This document shows positions 23,311 through 34,666 of a stretch of 64,000 nt of DNA, piece after piece; the stretch's first letter is position 1, and every line of letters starts with the position of its first letter. The stretch covers positions 6,476,071 through 6,540,070 of the forward strand of contig JAGTTD010000024.1 in the NCBI GenBank assembly GCA_018398585.1. Reading direction: 5' to 3'. Both the position numbers and the translations under genes were made by a program. The notes under the pieces are model-generated. The model was given only the letters and a program-made list of their open reading frames with translations. It did no database searches and was not told where the DNA came from. This DNA comes from Simmondsia chinensis (taxonomy: Eukaryota > Streptophyta > Magnoliopsida > Caryophyllales > Simmondsiaceae).

Positions 23311-26300
23311 GAGAGGTGGCCACGGGCGGGGTTGGGCCAGGCCCGGGCCCAGGCCCAGGCCCTCTAAGCCCGCACTGTAGCGGGCCGGGCCTAATTGGGG
23401 AACCGGGCTGGGCTGGGCCTGGGTCCCGGCCTCTGGAGCTTAGCCCGGCCCGGGTTGGCCCGATCCCCCCCCCCCCCCCCGGTTTTTTAAACATGCAAAA
23501 TTAAAAAAATATAAATTTATTTTGTACAAAAATTATTATAATTCATTGATGAATAATATAGGATCCAAATACAATCCATCACAATTAATAATAATGCTAA
23601 ATATATGTAATAAAATAAAATATATAAAAAATAATGGTAATGATAAATAATATAACAAATACAACTACAGTAGTTGGTAGGATATATTTAAAAGTACAAA
23701 TATATTTATTAAAAAATACAAACAAGATATAGATGTACAACAATAAGAAATTAATCTAAGTTGGTTGGGGGGGGTTGCTGTGCTGCCATCTGACGTATCG
23801 GTAGTGCGGTCATCTTCATCCTCGCTCGATGAACCCAGCCTCATTACGTTTTGGTCCCTTGCCTCTGCGTGCATCTAGTCCTTTAAGCACACGGACATCT
23901 CCAAGCTGGACGGTGATAGCTTCGCCCTCTTCGTTCCAAGCAACCTGCCACTAAGACTAAAAGCACACTCCGATGCTACTGAAGACACATGACACATTAG
24001 TATATCACGTGCCATGGTGGAAAGCACGGGATACTGGGTTTGATTTGGACACCACCATTTTAAAATATCAAATTGCGAATTCATCGGTGTCGGGAAGAAC
24101 TGGATTAGCGGCATCCGCATATAGTAATCTAACTCGTCACATGACGTAGAAGTTTGTGTGGGTGTGAATTGGCCCAATAACTTCCACGCAATCGACGAGT
24201 GTGCACTACTTCCACTAGATGTGGAAGATCCAACTGTAGTAGGAGTAACATATGGATTATCAGAAGATAATCTCTGAGAATAATGTGAAAATAAAGTGTG
24301 TAGATCTGAATCGACTTGCACAGTGAATTTTTCGGTATTGAATTCATATTTTTATTTTTCCTAAAAATATTTGGCAAACAAGTTCAGGCCCGTGAGTTTA
24401 CAACGGGGATCCAAAATAGTGGCAAAACAGTATGTAAGGGGTAGTTCAAAATAATATTTATAAACCTTGGTTTTCATTGCTTTAATCTGATGCAATCAAT
24501 ACGGGGTTCGATTCATATTCCGACATCCAAGATACAATATCAATCAATTTAGATATTGCTTGTGGTATGGTCGGATAATAGCAACCGAAAAAAAGTTGGT
24601 AGCGTCTCTAAAAATGGTAAAAAAATTTACAAATTTCATTAATTGTATCCCAGTGTACATCGTTTAGATTATAATCACTTAAATCTGAACGAGTATCATG
24701 TACAAATTCCACTAGAACATCCTTATATGATAGTATGCGCTCTCACATTTCTACAGTTGATGAACACCTAGTTGGTGTGTCTAATTTAAATTGTTTATAC
24801 TCTAACACATGCATCCTACTGAAAAGTTTTAATCTTCTCTTTCTAGTTCCGAATGATTTTATTGCTATTGTTACATCTCTTAATATGGAAAGAGAAGCGT
24901 TTATTAGACCTAAACCTTCCATCACCATTAAATGCAATATATGTCATATGCAACATAAATGAAAACACAGCCCACGTAACATGGCTTTCATATGCCTACT
25001 TAGTTGTTTAACGGATGCGTTATTACTAGTAGCGTTGTCGAACATGATACTAAAAATATGACGCTCTATCCCCCACCCGCAGACTGCCTCCATAATCACA
25101 CCCGTGATTATGTCGGCAGTGTGAGGATAATCTAAATATGCAAAATGGATTATTTGTTTTTGAATGGTGAAGGTGGAATCGATCCAGTGTGCCATTATGC
25201 ACAAGTAAGGTACACCGGGTTTGGACTTCCAAGAGTCGGACATCTACGAGAACGTGCTCGTGTTCGCCCTAAAAATTTCGAAAACCTCAGTTTTCATCTT
25301 ATTGTAAGCTTTAAATGCGTCCTACTTTAAAGTGTTCCAAGGAACCCTTACGATGGCGGGGTTCACCCCTATGTGGAGATACTCCACGAAACCAGGGTCT
25401 TTGCCGATGCTAAAAGGCTTTTCAGACTTAATTACATATTTAGCTAGTGCTTGTCTATTAGTTTCTTGGGAGAACCTAAAGTTAGCAAGGGCACCGATGG
25501 CTTGCTGTACTAAATGTTATTGGGCTCTATTTGGGTCTTGTTTGGGGTGGCACCTAATTATATGTCTAGTTAATGTGCCTGTCCCACTGCCCGGTGTATG
25601 ACTAAAGGGCTTGGGTAGGTCACATAATGTACAAATCGCTTTATTATTGTTCCTATCTAAGTTGAAGTGCTTCCATACCCCACTAGTACTACGCCTACAA
25701 GTACTAGTTCTTGCAGGCTAGGGTTCGGTGGTGGGTGTGGGTTCCTCCTCAGTCTGTTAGTCTCCAACACCACCACCCGACTCAGAAAAATCCTAGTCGT
25801 TGTAATATTGTTGTTGTTGGAGGTCCCAATCTATGGTGTCAGTGAATGGAGGTGATGAGTCTGGCTCTAAAAATGCTCATTAATTAGTATCAAGTTCGAC
25901 AACTCTATCCGTCTTAGGTACTTTAGGCGGTCGAGAAGAGCTAGAACCAGAACAACCGGCTCCAAACGAAGATGCGTTGTATGGAATGGTAATATAAATG
26001 ATTAGTATTTAAATAATTCAACTACTAATGCAATTAAGTAGATAAAAATGCGAAACAAATAAAATTACCGAAGTGAACAATGAAATTCGAACTTGACCGA
26101 GATTCTACGAGCTAGAAGTGCACAATTCTTGCAAGTAGAAGGAAGCAGATGAATATAGAGAAAGAAGAGAGACTTGGATGAAGATTTGTTGTGAGGAAAT
26201 GGAGTGGGGGAGATGGGTATTTTTAGATGAATTTTTATTATTTTTTAATTAAAAAGCAAGGGGGGAGCCGTTGCTCCCCCCTCCCAACGGCTCTTCACGG

Positions 26301-26377
26301 GCCCGGGCTCAGGCCAGGCCCGGGTAATGCCAGGTTTAGGCCCAGCCTGACCCGACCCAGCCCACTAGCGACCTCTA
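23311..26377 (-). mobile_element. hAT transposon, 3.07 kb, perfect 8-bp TSD
   Basis: TIRs are GAGAGGTGGCCACGGGC (left) and TAGAGGTCGCTAGTGGGC (reverse complement of right). A perfect 8-bp duplication CCTCCTTC sits at 23303-23310 and 26378-26385. Both ends carry GC-rich GGCCCGGGC-type subterminal repeats, and a 14-C run lies at the left. A decayed transposase is on the minus strand. The matching LTR at 31108-31432 lacks the insertion and serves as an empty-site control. Confidence 0.92.
23820..25990 (-). pseudogene. hAT transposase remnant (BED finger, catalytic region, dimerisation domain)
   Basis: Read on the minus strand: a serine/proline-rich N-terminus near 25980, a BED-type zinc finger (VWKHFNLD, CTLCD, GTLTRHIIRCH) at about 25690-25520, the RNase H-like core (FDNATSNNASVKQL; HILHLMVMEGLGLI) at 25240-24900, and the C-terminal hAT dimerisation domain (YPVLSTMARDILMCHVSSVA, then SECAFSLSGRLLGTKRAKLS) at 24060-23880. 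Stops interrupt it in at least six places. A homologous transposase lies at 37290-39420. Confidence 0.88.
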
Positions 26378-26493
26378 CCTCCTTCTATGTATTTCTCCCC
26401 TTTCTTATACTGTCCTAGTTAATTTTATACTTATAAATCTCATACGAGTTCGATTGATATCAATTTGGTCTAAATAGATTATGAATCGTAACA

Positions 26494-27028
26494 ATTGGTA
26501 TCAGAGCTCGCGTTCCTCGACATCAATAAGGGAGTTCAATGTGGTAGTTGCCGGAATACAAATGTCAATTGCAATGATAATAGCAAAACTTAACCAAATG
26601 CAAGATCAATAAAAAAGGTATTAGATCAGAGCGAATTACCTCAACAACTACAACAGATCTAGTTGAGGGGGCACTAGAGCCATCAAACTTGGCCACGAAC
26701 GAGGTGCTGGAACCTCTGACACGGACAAGGAGCTCCGGCAATGAAGAGAAGGAGAAGAGCGATACCGAAATCGATCTGTCACTAGCAGTGACACCAGAAG
26801 CGGAGGACCATCAGTCCACTATGAAGAAGCTGCAACTATGGACCCAATCGAGAACCATGAACATGACAAGAAAATCAATGCGAATGAGATCATCGACACC
26901 CACCACCACCTCCAGCGGATTGTCTCGTCCCCAGAGAAGAAAACAATGCCGCCGTCGTTCGTGTTGGGCTGTTAGTGGTGGAAAAAAAAGCTAGGGAAAG
27001 GGACGATGCCACAAAGAGCATCACATCA
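26494..27028 (+). other. Internal leader of the LTR element with a small gag-like frame
   Basis: It starts with the tRNA primer site. A 101-codon frame at 26689-26994 is rich in Glu, Lys, Ser and Thr (EEKEKSDTEIDLSLAVTPEA) and ends with an Arg-rich stretch. It may be an eroded gag. No motif allows a firm call. Confidence 0.4.
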
Positions 27029-30000
27029 TGTTAGACTATATTGTATAGATGTTATTACTATATGTAACTGAGCCCAATTGGCCTGCTTTGTATATAATGT
27101 AAAGCCCGTTATAAGTTCTATAAATATACGAGAGGGCCACAGCATTATGTGTGCTTCTCATTCTTTCATGGTATCAGAGCTAACCCTGGCTCTCTCGTAA
27201 ATTAGGCAAACCCTGGCCTCCCTCTCTTCCCTCCTCAAAATATTCAAAACCCTAATACCGGCAAACCCTAGCGCGCCGCCGCCGCCTTCAGTACCCCAAT
27301 CCAGCTAACCCTGGCCTCCCCCAAACAGCCTTCTTTTCTTTTCTTTTCTTTTCTTTTCTTGAAGGTAGCGATTTCTTTTAGCCTTTGTTGGAGTGAGATC
27401 TCGAAGTGATCGTCTAAAGATTGAATTTTTTAATCTCGTTTTGAGATATTTTGATTGAAGACGACAGTAAAGAGGATTTGAATTTGAAAGTTGAAACCCT
27501 AGGTAGAGTGGGAGAATCGAAGACTTCAACGTGGGAGAAAGAGATTTTGGCTTGTGGAGAATTAATTGATTCTGTTTTTGCCCATGACTGCTTGTTTAAT
27601 TTCTCGGAGATGGTTGCTGTTGATTATGTTCAACCCAATGATTGGTTCTGCTTTCCAACCTGGCCTACCTTTCTTTGGTGGTCCTACTTTCTTCAGTGCT
27701 CCTGTTTACGGTGAGAATATATTATATCCATCATTTTTTCATCCTACAATTAATACTTATGTCACTGGTTCTAATTTCTATTCAGGGTTTGTATCTCCTC
27801 AAATCAATTTTCAATCTCTTACTGCTCATTCTACTCCTTTGACTGATTTTTTCTGGATAATGGATAGTAGTGCATCGTCTCATATGACTAATAACCCCAG
27901 TTTGCTAACGTCTCTTCGTCCTTATCATGGCTATTATAAAATATTAGTTGGTAATGGTGCTTGTTTATCGATTGCTGGGATTGGATTTGGTTCTCTTCTT
28001 ACACCAATTGGTCCCTTCAATTTGCGTAATGTCATTTATGTTCCTGGTCTTTCCACTAATTTAATCACTGTTCGTCAATTCTGTAAAGATAATTGTTGCC
28101 TTTTAGAATTTGACTTGGGTGGTTTCTCCATTAAAAATGCTAAAACAATGTCTCTCATTATTCGTTGTGCTAGCTCGGGGCCTCTTTTTGCTATTCCCAA
28201 ACCAAACACAGTCAGTCGACTTGGTCAACTCGGGCAGCCCGGGGCATCCTCCCCACATGTTTCCCTAGTTGCTTCTAAAAACACACAATCTCTCTGGCAT
28301 TATCGACTTGGCCATCCCGGGGAGCCAGTCTTGTCCACTTTAGTCAAAAAAAGTTTATTTCTTGTTCGAGTTCTTCTGAGTCTAGTTTGTGTCATGCTTG
28401 CCAACTCGGTAAGCATAGTCATTTACATTTTCAAAAGTTTGTCACTAGTACTACGCGTCCTTTCAATATTGTTCATTTTGATGTATGGACATCACATGTT
28501 ATCAGTTTCAGTGGTTTTAAGTATTATTTGCTATTATTGGATGATTATTTTCATTTTGTGTGGATTTATCCTATGCATGCCAAATCTGAGGTTTTTGATC
28601 TGTTTGTTCAGTTTCGTAATCTTGTGTTGAATCAATTGGGTGTAGAAATCAAACATTTTCAATGTGATAATAGCACTGAATATATCAACCGTGACTTTAA
28701 TAATCTTTTTCTACAAAGGGGCATTCTCAGTAGGGTTTGCTGCCCTCACACCTCTCAACAAAATGAGGAAAGTTGAACGCATGCATTGTACTATTGGTAA
28801 CATGATGCGTTCCCTCTTGTTTCAAGCATGCATGCCTTTAGAATTTTGGATTGAAGCAGTTTCTATTGCAGCTCATATTATCAACCTTTTACTGTCTACT
28901 TCTATTAAGAAAAAGATCCCCCTTCAAGGTTTGTACAAGAATCAAGTTAATTACAATCATCTTCGGGTTTTTGGTAGTGCCTCCTATCTGAATATGAGTG
29001 CCACCATGTCACATAAGCTTGCTCCGCGCTCTACCTTATGTGTTTTCTTGTGCTACCTACAGAATCACAAAGGTTATAAATGTTTAGATCTTTCTACTAA
29101 TAAAGTCATTATTTCGAGGCATGTTGTTTTTGATAAAGAAGATTTTCTATTTGCACAATTGGGCACTTTCTCGCAAGATACAATGACCCAGCTTCATCAA
29201 GTCTTTTCTCCTCTGCTCACGTCTTCACCGTTCGTGGGCCTCCAACCACCACTGCCGCCGCCTCCTGCGGCGCCACCCACCGCAGCTGCCGCACCGCCCC
29301 CTACGGCTCCAACTGTGCCACTAAACGTGGTTGCACATCTGCACGCACCAGGTTCAGCTCCCCCTACTTCCTCTATTCATCCCACGGTGACTCGTGCTCA
29401 TGCTGGTATTGTAAAACCTCTTCTCAAACCTTCTATGATTACTCATAGTACTTTGCCCGAGGTGCCTTTTTCTTATAAGCAGGCACTTACTGATGAGAAC
29501 TGGAAGCATGCTATGCTCGACGAATTTAATGCTCTTATTCATAATAAGACATGGGATCTTGTTCCTCCGCCCCTCATGGTAACATTGCTGGCTCCAAGTG
29601 GGTTTTTCATATTAAACAAACATTTACAAGTCAAGTTGAACGGTATAAAGCTCGGTTAGTTGCTCAGGGATTTACACAGCTATATGGCATCGACTACGGT
29701 GAAACTTTCAGTCCTGTTGCTAAACCTGGTATTGTTCGTACTGTTTTGACTATTGCTACTTCTCGACACTGGCCTATTCATCAGCTCGATGTCAAAAATG
29801 CTTTTCTTAATGGCACACTTAATGAAGAGGTCTATATGAAGCAACCACTGGGTTTTCATCAGCTCTCAGTATCCTGATCATGTCTGTAAGCTTAATAAGT
29901 CTCTTTATGGTCTCAAACAGGCACCTCGTGCCTGGTACACTCATTTTGCTACCTTTTTACAACGGTTGAGTTTTCAAAGCTGTAAGTCAGATTCTTCTTT

Positions 30001-30880
30001 ATTTGTCTTACATCGTGGACATGATATGGCTATATTATTGGTCTATGTTGATGATATCGTTCTCACGGCCTCTCTTCATGCGGTACTTCATGATCTACTT
30101 CGCTCTCTTTACTCTGAGTTTGATATGACCGACTTGGGGCACCTTAATTACTTTCTCGGCATCTTGGTATCTCACCTCTCTTCAGGATTATTCTTGTTTC
30201 AATCTAAATATGCACATGATCTTCTAGACCGGACCGACATGCTCTCCTACAAGCCTGTTGCTACACCTACAGATTCCAAGTTCAAGCTGTCTTTAGAAGA
30301 AGGCCAACTTATGACTGATCCCACCTTATACAGGTCCATTGTTAGTGCCCTTCAATATCTCACCTTTACTCGTCCTGACATCTCTTATGCAGCTCAGCAG
30401 GTGTGTCTGTTTATGCATGCTCCACAATCATCGCACTGGATGGCTGTTAAGCGCATCCTTCGCTATATCAAGGGCACTATTGATCATGGTTTGACTATCT
30501 CCCCGACACGTTTGGACCAACTTGTGGCTTAGTCGGATGCTAATTGGGCTGGTTGCCCTGATACTCGCCGTTCTACTTCTGGTTTCTGTGTTTTCCTCGG
30601 AGGCAACATTATCTCCTGGTCCTCTAAGCGACAGCCCATCGTCTCTCGTTCTAGTGCCGAGGCCGAGTATTGTGCAGTCTCTAACGCCGTGTCCGAATGT
30701 TGCTGGGTTCGGTCTCTCCTTAGTGAGCTCAGTCTTCTTCTTCCACGAGCTACCTTGGTCTATTGTGATAATGTTTCTGCCATGTATATGTCTACCAACC
30801 CCGTCCAACATATTCGCACAAAACATATCGAGATTGACATCCTTTTTTTCATGAGCGTGTTCAAATGGGTGTATGGTTAA
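27029..30880 (+). mobile_element. Copia element with short LTR, 3' end lost
   Basis: A 140-bp 5' LTR (27029-27168, TGTTAGAC to TTCTTTCA, with TATAAATATACG as TATA box) is followed at once by the primer site TGGTATCAGAGC (27169-27180). A leader with a (TTTTC)n tract at 27330-27360 follows. Protease, integrase, RT and RNase H come next in order, but gag is almost absent and the element stops inside RNase H at about 30880. No second LTR was found. It differs from the other Copia lineages in the window. Confidence 0.85.
27566..30880 (+). pseudogene. Copia pol (protease to RNase H), broken
   Basis: 27566-28350 carries the protease site as IMDSSASSHMTNNP (DSGAS-type, Gly changed to Ser). The gag-pre-integrase segment is SLWHYRLGHPGEP, with CHACQLGKHSHLHFQ continuing in another frame. 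Integrase follows (VDDY replaced by LDDYFHFVWIYPM; a second site at CDNSTEYINRDF). RT includes [20 protein letters not shown] and VYVDDIVLTASLH with the catalytic D-D. RNase H at 30530-30870 is in shifted frames ([15 protein letters not shown]; the end [14 protein letters not shown]). Frameshifts occur near 28390, 28770, 29640, 29870 and 30530. Confidence 0.88.
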
Positions 30881-31107
30881 AACTCTTTAGGCTAAATTAC
30901 CATTTTATCCTTTTAAATCCTTATAATTACTGAATTGCATTTTACTTAAACATTTTAAAGAAAAAATTATTATCAAAATTTTTCTTAATTTTCAAAAATT
31001 TAAGAGCGTAAAATTTGTAATTATGGTGTTTGATCCCCGAGGGTTTACTCATTTGTATATCAATACATTGACTCTTGAAGACAATGGTCATCTCATAGTA
31101 GGGGTAT
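30881..31107 (+). other. Remaining 3' interior of the LTR element
   Basis: AT-rich, no gene. A purine-rich stretch (AGTAGGGG) just before 31108 may be the polypurine tract of the outer LTR element. Confidence 0.4.
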
Positions 31108-31432
31108 TGAGAATACTATTATTGAGGATCACGCTCAAATTAATCTCGAGCCTTCCCGACTGCCATATCATTGACTATGGTATCGAGTGCCATAAACTAA
31201 ACCCTAATTACCTAGTTATCTCGTATAAATAAGTGATTTGGAGAGTCATTTGGATATGTTGAGTATTGTGTTATGTAGCTCTCTCTCTTCCCCCAGATCT
31301 TCTCTATATTTTATTCCCCTTCTTCTATGTATTTCTCCCCTTTTTATACTATTCTAATATAGTTTATATCTATAAATCTCATATGAGTTCAATTGATATC
31401 AATTTGGCATAAATAGATTATGAATCATAATA
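31108..31432 (+). repeat. 3' LTR of the 23069-31432 element
   Basis: Begins TGAGAATACT and ends CATAATA. Contains GTATAAATAAGTGATTTGG like the 5' copy. It carries the uninterrupted site where the 5' copy has the hAT. Confidence 0.82.
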
Positions 31433-31477
31433 GTTCACCATCAAATCACACCAAAAAAAGAAGCCAAATCTTAAGAT

Positions 31478-31828
31478 TTTTAGGAAAATTCATAAAATAG
31501 GCATCAAATTCAGTCACTGGTTTCAAGGTGTGTAGCGAACCACTTTTTTAACACTTATTTTATGGATACCAATATAGTCTCGGAGATAAAATGAAACCCA
31601 AAGTAAAGTGAGAGTAAGAGCATGAAGAGGAAGGATGACTGAGACTTAAGAATGAGATAATGAAGTTTTTCAAATATGTTTTGATATCTTCTCTAATCAT
31701 GAGAATGACGGGGATATTCATGGTTTTTTAAGTATCTTTTCTTGAAGAAACACATCTCTTATAAAGAGACACACTTTTTTACTCAAACACATCAAATCAT
31801 CTTTTATTTATTTTAATAATACCTAATA
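31478..31828 (-). repeat. 5' LTR (right) of the outer Copia
   Basis: Aligns with 8795-9166 across its length. It starts near TTTTAGGAAAATT and ends ACCTAATA on the + strand. No good tRNA primer site was readable next to it on the minus strand. Confidence 0.75.
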
Positions 31829-32367
31829 GGGCCTTCTAAAATTTGACAGAATAGCATCCTTGGCTTGCTTCGTCAAGTAAAAATCCTTTGCAACATAAAA
31901 GAGAATATTGTTGAAGAGGGTCCCTCTAGGTGGCTTTAGTATTCTTTTCATTTCAATAATTGGAATATGAGTCTGTAATAATATAAAACCAATTATGGGT
32001 CTTCACTCATAGGTTTAAACTTTTGAAATAGATGATTTCTTAATATAGTATTAGAATCTTGTTGATTAAGAAATCATGAGTTTAAATCTCAACAGATATA
32101 AGGTGGGCATGTGCATTATATCCACGATTCAAACCCAGTTAGGTACATGTTAGAGTATAAAATTTAAGCTTATGGATAAAAGCTCAAAATTGATTTTATA
32201 TTCTTACGGGCTCATATTCAAATTATCAAAACAAAAGGTGTACTGAAGCCACTTAGAGGGGCCGTCTTCAACAATATTCTCTTTTATGTTGCAAAGGATT
32301 ATTACTTGATCAAGCAAGCCAAGGATGCTAATCCATTGGCCAAATTTTAGAAGGCCCTGTTATTTTT
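31829..32367. mobile_element. Long-TIR DNA element split by the outer Copia
   Basis: About 115 bp at 31829-31943 (GGGCCTTCTAAAATTTGACA onward) is repeated inverted at 32240-32357, sharing GCATCCTTGGCTTGCTT and AAAAGAGAATATTGTTGAAG. The outermost bases of the right end (to 32367, complement AATAACAGGGCC) match the 15 bp left of the Copia (8780-8794, AATAAAGGGC). So the Copia entered near this element's left tip. The interior is non-coding, with sequence at 32010-32160 resembling a tRNA-like repeat. The superfamily is uncertain; Mutator-like is plausible. Confidence 0.75.
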
Positions 32368-32397
32368 CTTTTTGTTTTCAAAAATATTCTGCATTAA

Positions 32398-32398
<1 letters not shown>

Positions 32399-32432
<34 letters not shown>
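32399..32432. repeat. Poly(T) tract
   Basis: About 34 consecutive T. It may be the tail of a retroposed sequence on the minus strand or slippage. Confidence 0.9.
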
Positions 32433-32436
<4 letters not shown>

Positions 32437-32921
32437 CACAAGCATTAGAGATTTGAACCAATGACATTTTCTCCGATAAATATTGCTTTCGACAAATGGA
32501 TAAGTTTCATCAATAAAGTTTTTAATTTTAAAAAAAAAAACCAATAAAGTTAAGTTTTAGATTTGTATGCAAAACAATCATTTACATTTTGCAAAATTTT
32601 CATTGTCATATTAAATAATTACTTTGAAAACGTTTCTTTTTTTTATGTTTTGGAATTTTAGCCAACATCCATTTTGAATTGCAAATATTAAAAAATGATA
32701 ATCATGAGATTTGAAAATTTTGTTCTTTGGATACTTTTAAACAAAATCTAACGAATTTTTGTTGACAAATGTGGATATAATATTTCTTTCAGTCATATAT
32801 ATCTACAATATCAGTATTTTCAACAAAAATATAAAACGTTACACAATTATAGTGGAGGGTATCTATAATTCCAGAATCATGTGCCACTTCAAGATTATCC
32901 ATATATATATATATATATAGT

Positions 32922-33020
32922 CCTGAGTTGGCTTGTGAATGCTCCTATAGCTCGACTCTTGACGATGCCAAGCTGGCTCGTTGAGCTAAACAAGCGAGCC
33001 CGAGCGCAATAAAGTAATAG
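32922..33020. mobile_element. Fragment of an hAT MITE (family of 43365-44613)
   Basis: Words such as GTTGAGCTAAACAAGCGAGC and CGCAATAAAG match the subterminal region near 43460 (AAGCTAAACGAGCCGAGC, CCTAATAAAG). Only one end is present. Confidence 0.5.
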
Positions 33021-33702
33021 GTTGTGATCTCCGGAGTTTAAATGAGAAAAATATTAAAAACAAAAATTTAATATTTATTTAGATTTAGGAAAATTATAGG
33101 TATTTTAAGGTTTGAGTATTTATCATTCAAGTGCTACTATATTTCAGTACATATAGTAGATACTCTAATGTTTGAATATTTTATCATCTAGATATCCTGA
33201 TTGTGATGAATTTTTGTAAAAATGAGACTAATTTTATACAAAAAATATTGATATAGTATATAATCGTGATAATACATATAAACAATGCCACTATTTTTGT
33301 TAAAAAATTGGGCAAATTGACAAAATATTCACCGAATTTTTATTTAAACTATCTAAATATTTTTCCAATTATGTGTCTTTTTTCGCATTTTTAAGCGAAA
33401 AATGATTAAATTCTAATGAAAATATTATTATATTGTTGAATCGTATTCAATTTTAGCATTTGCCAACCAAACTCTATATACTCATTGTATATATTGAAAT
33501 ATTGGGTAGCTAGTGATAAATGCTCAAATCTCATATATTTAAGTGATAGTTTCCCAAAATTTGAATTTTTATCTAGTTGATTAATTTAATTTTAAGTTAC
33601 ATATTTTTGAATTCAGAATCATAAATTAATAATATAACATATTAATGTTTACATATTTTCAACTTTATATTGCTAATTATATTATATAGTTGATATAACT
33701 TA

Positions 33703-33867
33703 GGCCTCGTCTTTTCAAGTTGCCTGTTTGTTCCTTGTTTGTTTGTTTTTGGGTGTTTTGTTGTTGGTGCTTATTTGTTTCTTGTTTATTCTGATCTCTT
33801 TTTGTTTCCACTTTCGTTTACGGGGTGGCTTAGGCCTTGCCTTTTCGAGTTGCCTATTTGTTCCTTG
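33703..33867. repeat. 37-bp direct repeat pair
   Basis: The units start at 33703 and 33831 and share GAGTTGCCT/CAAGTTGCCT and TTTGTTCCTTG. The sequence between them is T/G-rich. Confidence 0.6.
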
Positions 33868-34021
33868 ACTATTCCGATATTTACTGGAAAAAATTAATAT
33901 AACTTATTTGATATTCTTTATTAAAGGAATTGAAGGTCTGTAATTTAAAAGTTGGGCTAAATCAAGTTGTTGAGCTTTAAATGAACCAAGTAGGTGACTT
34001 TAAGTTAGACCAGATATGCTA

Positions 34022-34448
34022 CAACAACACAACAACGACAACACATTCTCAGTGCCTCACAGGCTCCCGCAAAAGCAGGGTCTTGGGGGGGTGGATGTAC
34101 GCAGCCTTACCCCTTCTGAGTGGAAGAGAGGTTGTTTCCGAGGACCCTCATCCTAAAAAATCTTCCCGTCCTAGAAGCAAGGCATCCTGAAAATGGTTAG
34201 GTCATGTCAAAGACACATCCACAGCACATAATAAGGCACATAGACCACCTCCCTACACACATAAGAATACGCACATAAACACATAAGCACACCACATGGG
34301 TAAATCTTCATTATAAACCCTATGCTAGCAGCAATGCGCAGCATTACTCTAGGTCGCTAAATCAACTACCCCTATGCTCGCTCTCCAACGAGCTCTATCC
34401 AAGGCATTTCCTTACTTAGGTTTAGGTGGGTCAGGTCATGTCGGATAA
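34022..34448 (-). mobile_element. 5'-truncated RTE LINE fragment upstream of fructokinase
   Basis: The minus strand begins in the ORF C-terminus (HDLTHLNLSKEM) and ends with the shared tail block and a TTG-type end, seen on + as CAACAACACAACAACG. Imperfect 13-bp flanks ACCAGATATGCTA (34009-34021) and ACTAGATAAGCTA (34449-34461) fit a target duplication. It lies about 150 bp from the fructokinase TATA box. The 69-codon + frame here is not a gene. Confidence 0.78.
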
Positions 34449-34595
34449 ACTAGATAAGCTAATTTGGACAAATTAAAAAATAAAAGAGCAATTTCAATGA
34501 ACTTAAAATATTAAAAATTATTTTAAATAAAATTTAAGATATTAATTTAAATAAATTTATAAATATTTAATACGATGTGTACATCATTAATCTTC

Positions 34596-34603
34596 TATAT
34601 AAA
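34596..34603 (+). promoter_or_regulatory. Fructokinase TATA box and pyrimidine-rich leader
   Basis: TATATAAA lies 64 bp upstream of the ATG. A C/T-rich stretch (34618-34655, with CTCTCTCTCTTC) follows it, which is typical of plant core promoters and leaders. Transcription would start at roughly 34625-34635, leaving a leader of about 35-45 nt. Confidence 0.6.
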
Positions 34604-34666
34604 TCCCCTCTCCAACTTGCTTCCTCCCTGCTCTCTCCTATTCTCTCTCTCTTCAAGCATACATCC

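Larger units (their letters stand above)
23069..26493 (+). repeat. 5' LTR, split by an hAT transposon
   Basis: The LTR parts are 23069-23310 and 26386-26493. The TATA box TATAAATAAG lies near 23211. The undisturbed counterpart at 31108-31432 shows the empty hAT site near 31316-31325 (CCCCTTCTTC). Confidence 0.82.
23069..31432 (+). mobile_element. LTR retroelement with an hAT in its 5' LTR and a Copia in its body
   Basis: The 5' LTR is 23069-26493 (about 350 bp once the hAT is removed) and the 3' LTR is 31108-31432. Flanking 5-mers GTTTA (23064-23068) and GTTCA (31433-31437) match at 4 of 5. A primer site TGGTATCAGAGC follows at 26496-26507. Its own interior is only about 0.5 kb after the primer site and 0.2 kb before the 3' LTR, with a truncated Copia between them. 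It therefore looks like a non-autonomous element that later acquired other insertions. Confidence 0.8.
8795..31828 (-). mobile_element. Outer minus-strand Copia element, host of a large nest
   Basis: Related LTRs lie at 8795-9166 and 31478-31828, with near-matching 5-bp flanks GGGCA (8790-8794) and GGGCC (31829-31833). A minus-strand polypurine tract abuts the left LTR (9167-9177), and Copia RNase H is readable on the minus strand at 10330-11000. Removing seven internal insertions with their duplications leaves about 4.98 kb, a normal Copia length. Integrase and gag are not recognisable in the remainder, so those parts are decayed or replaced. Orientation is inferred from the polypurine tract and RNase H. 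Confidence 0.72.
32368..34021. other. Fructokinase upstream spacer, AT-rich with small repeats
   Basis: No gene is visible. It contains a 34-T run (32399-32432), a TA microsatellite near 32903, a fragment of the hAT MITE family seen at 43365 (32922-33020) and a 37-bp direct repeat (33703 and 33831). Confidence 0.5.

Noticed and set aside
23198..23504. GPGPGP-rich collagen-like frames
   Set aside because: They come from the GC-rich TIR and subterminal repeats of the hAT at 23311-26377.
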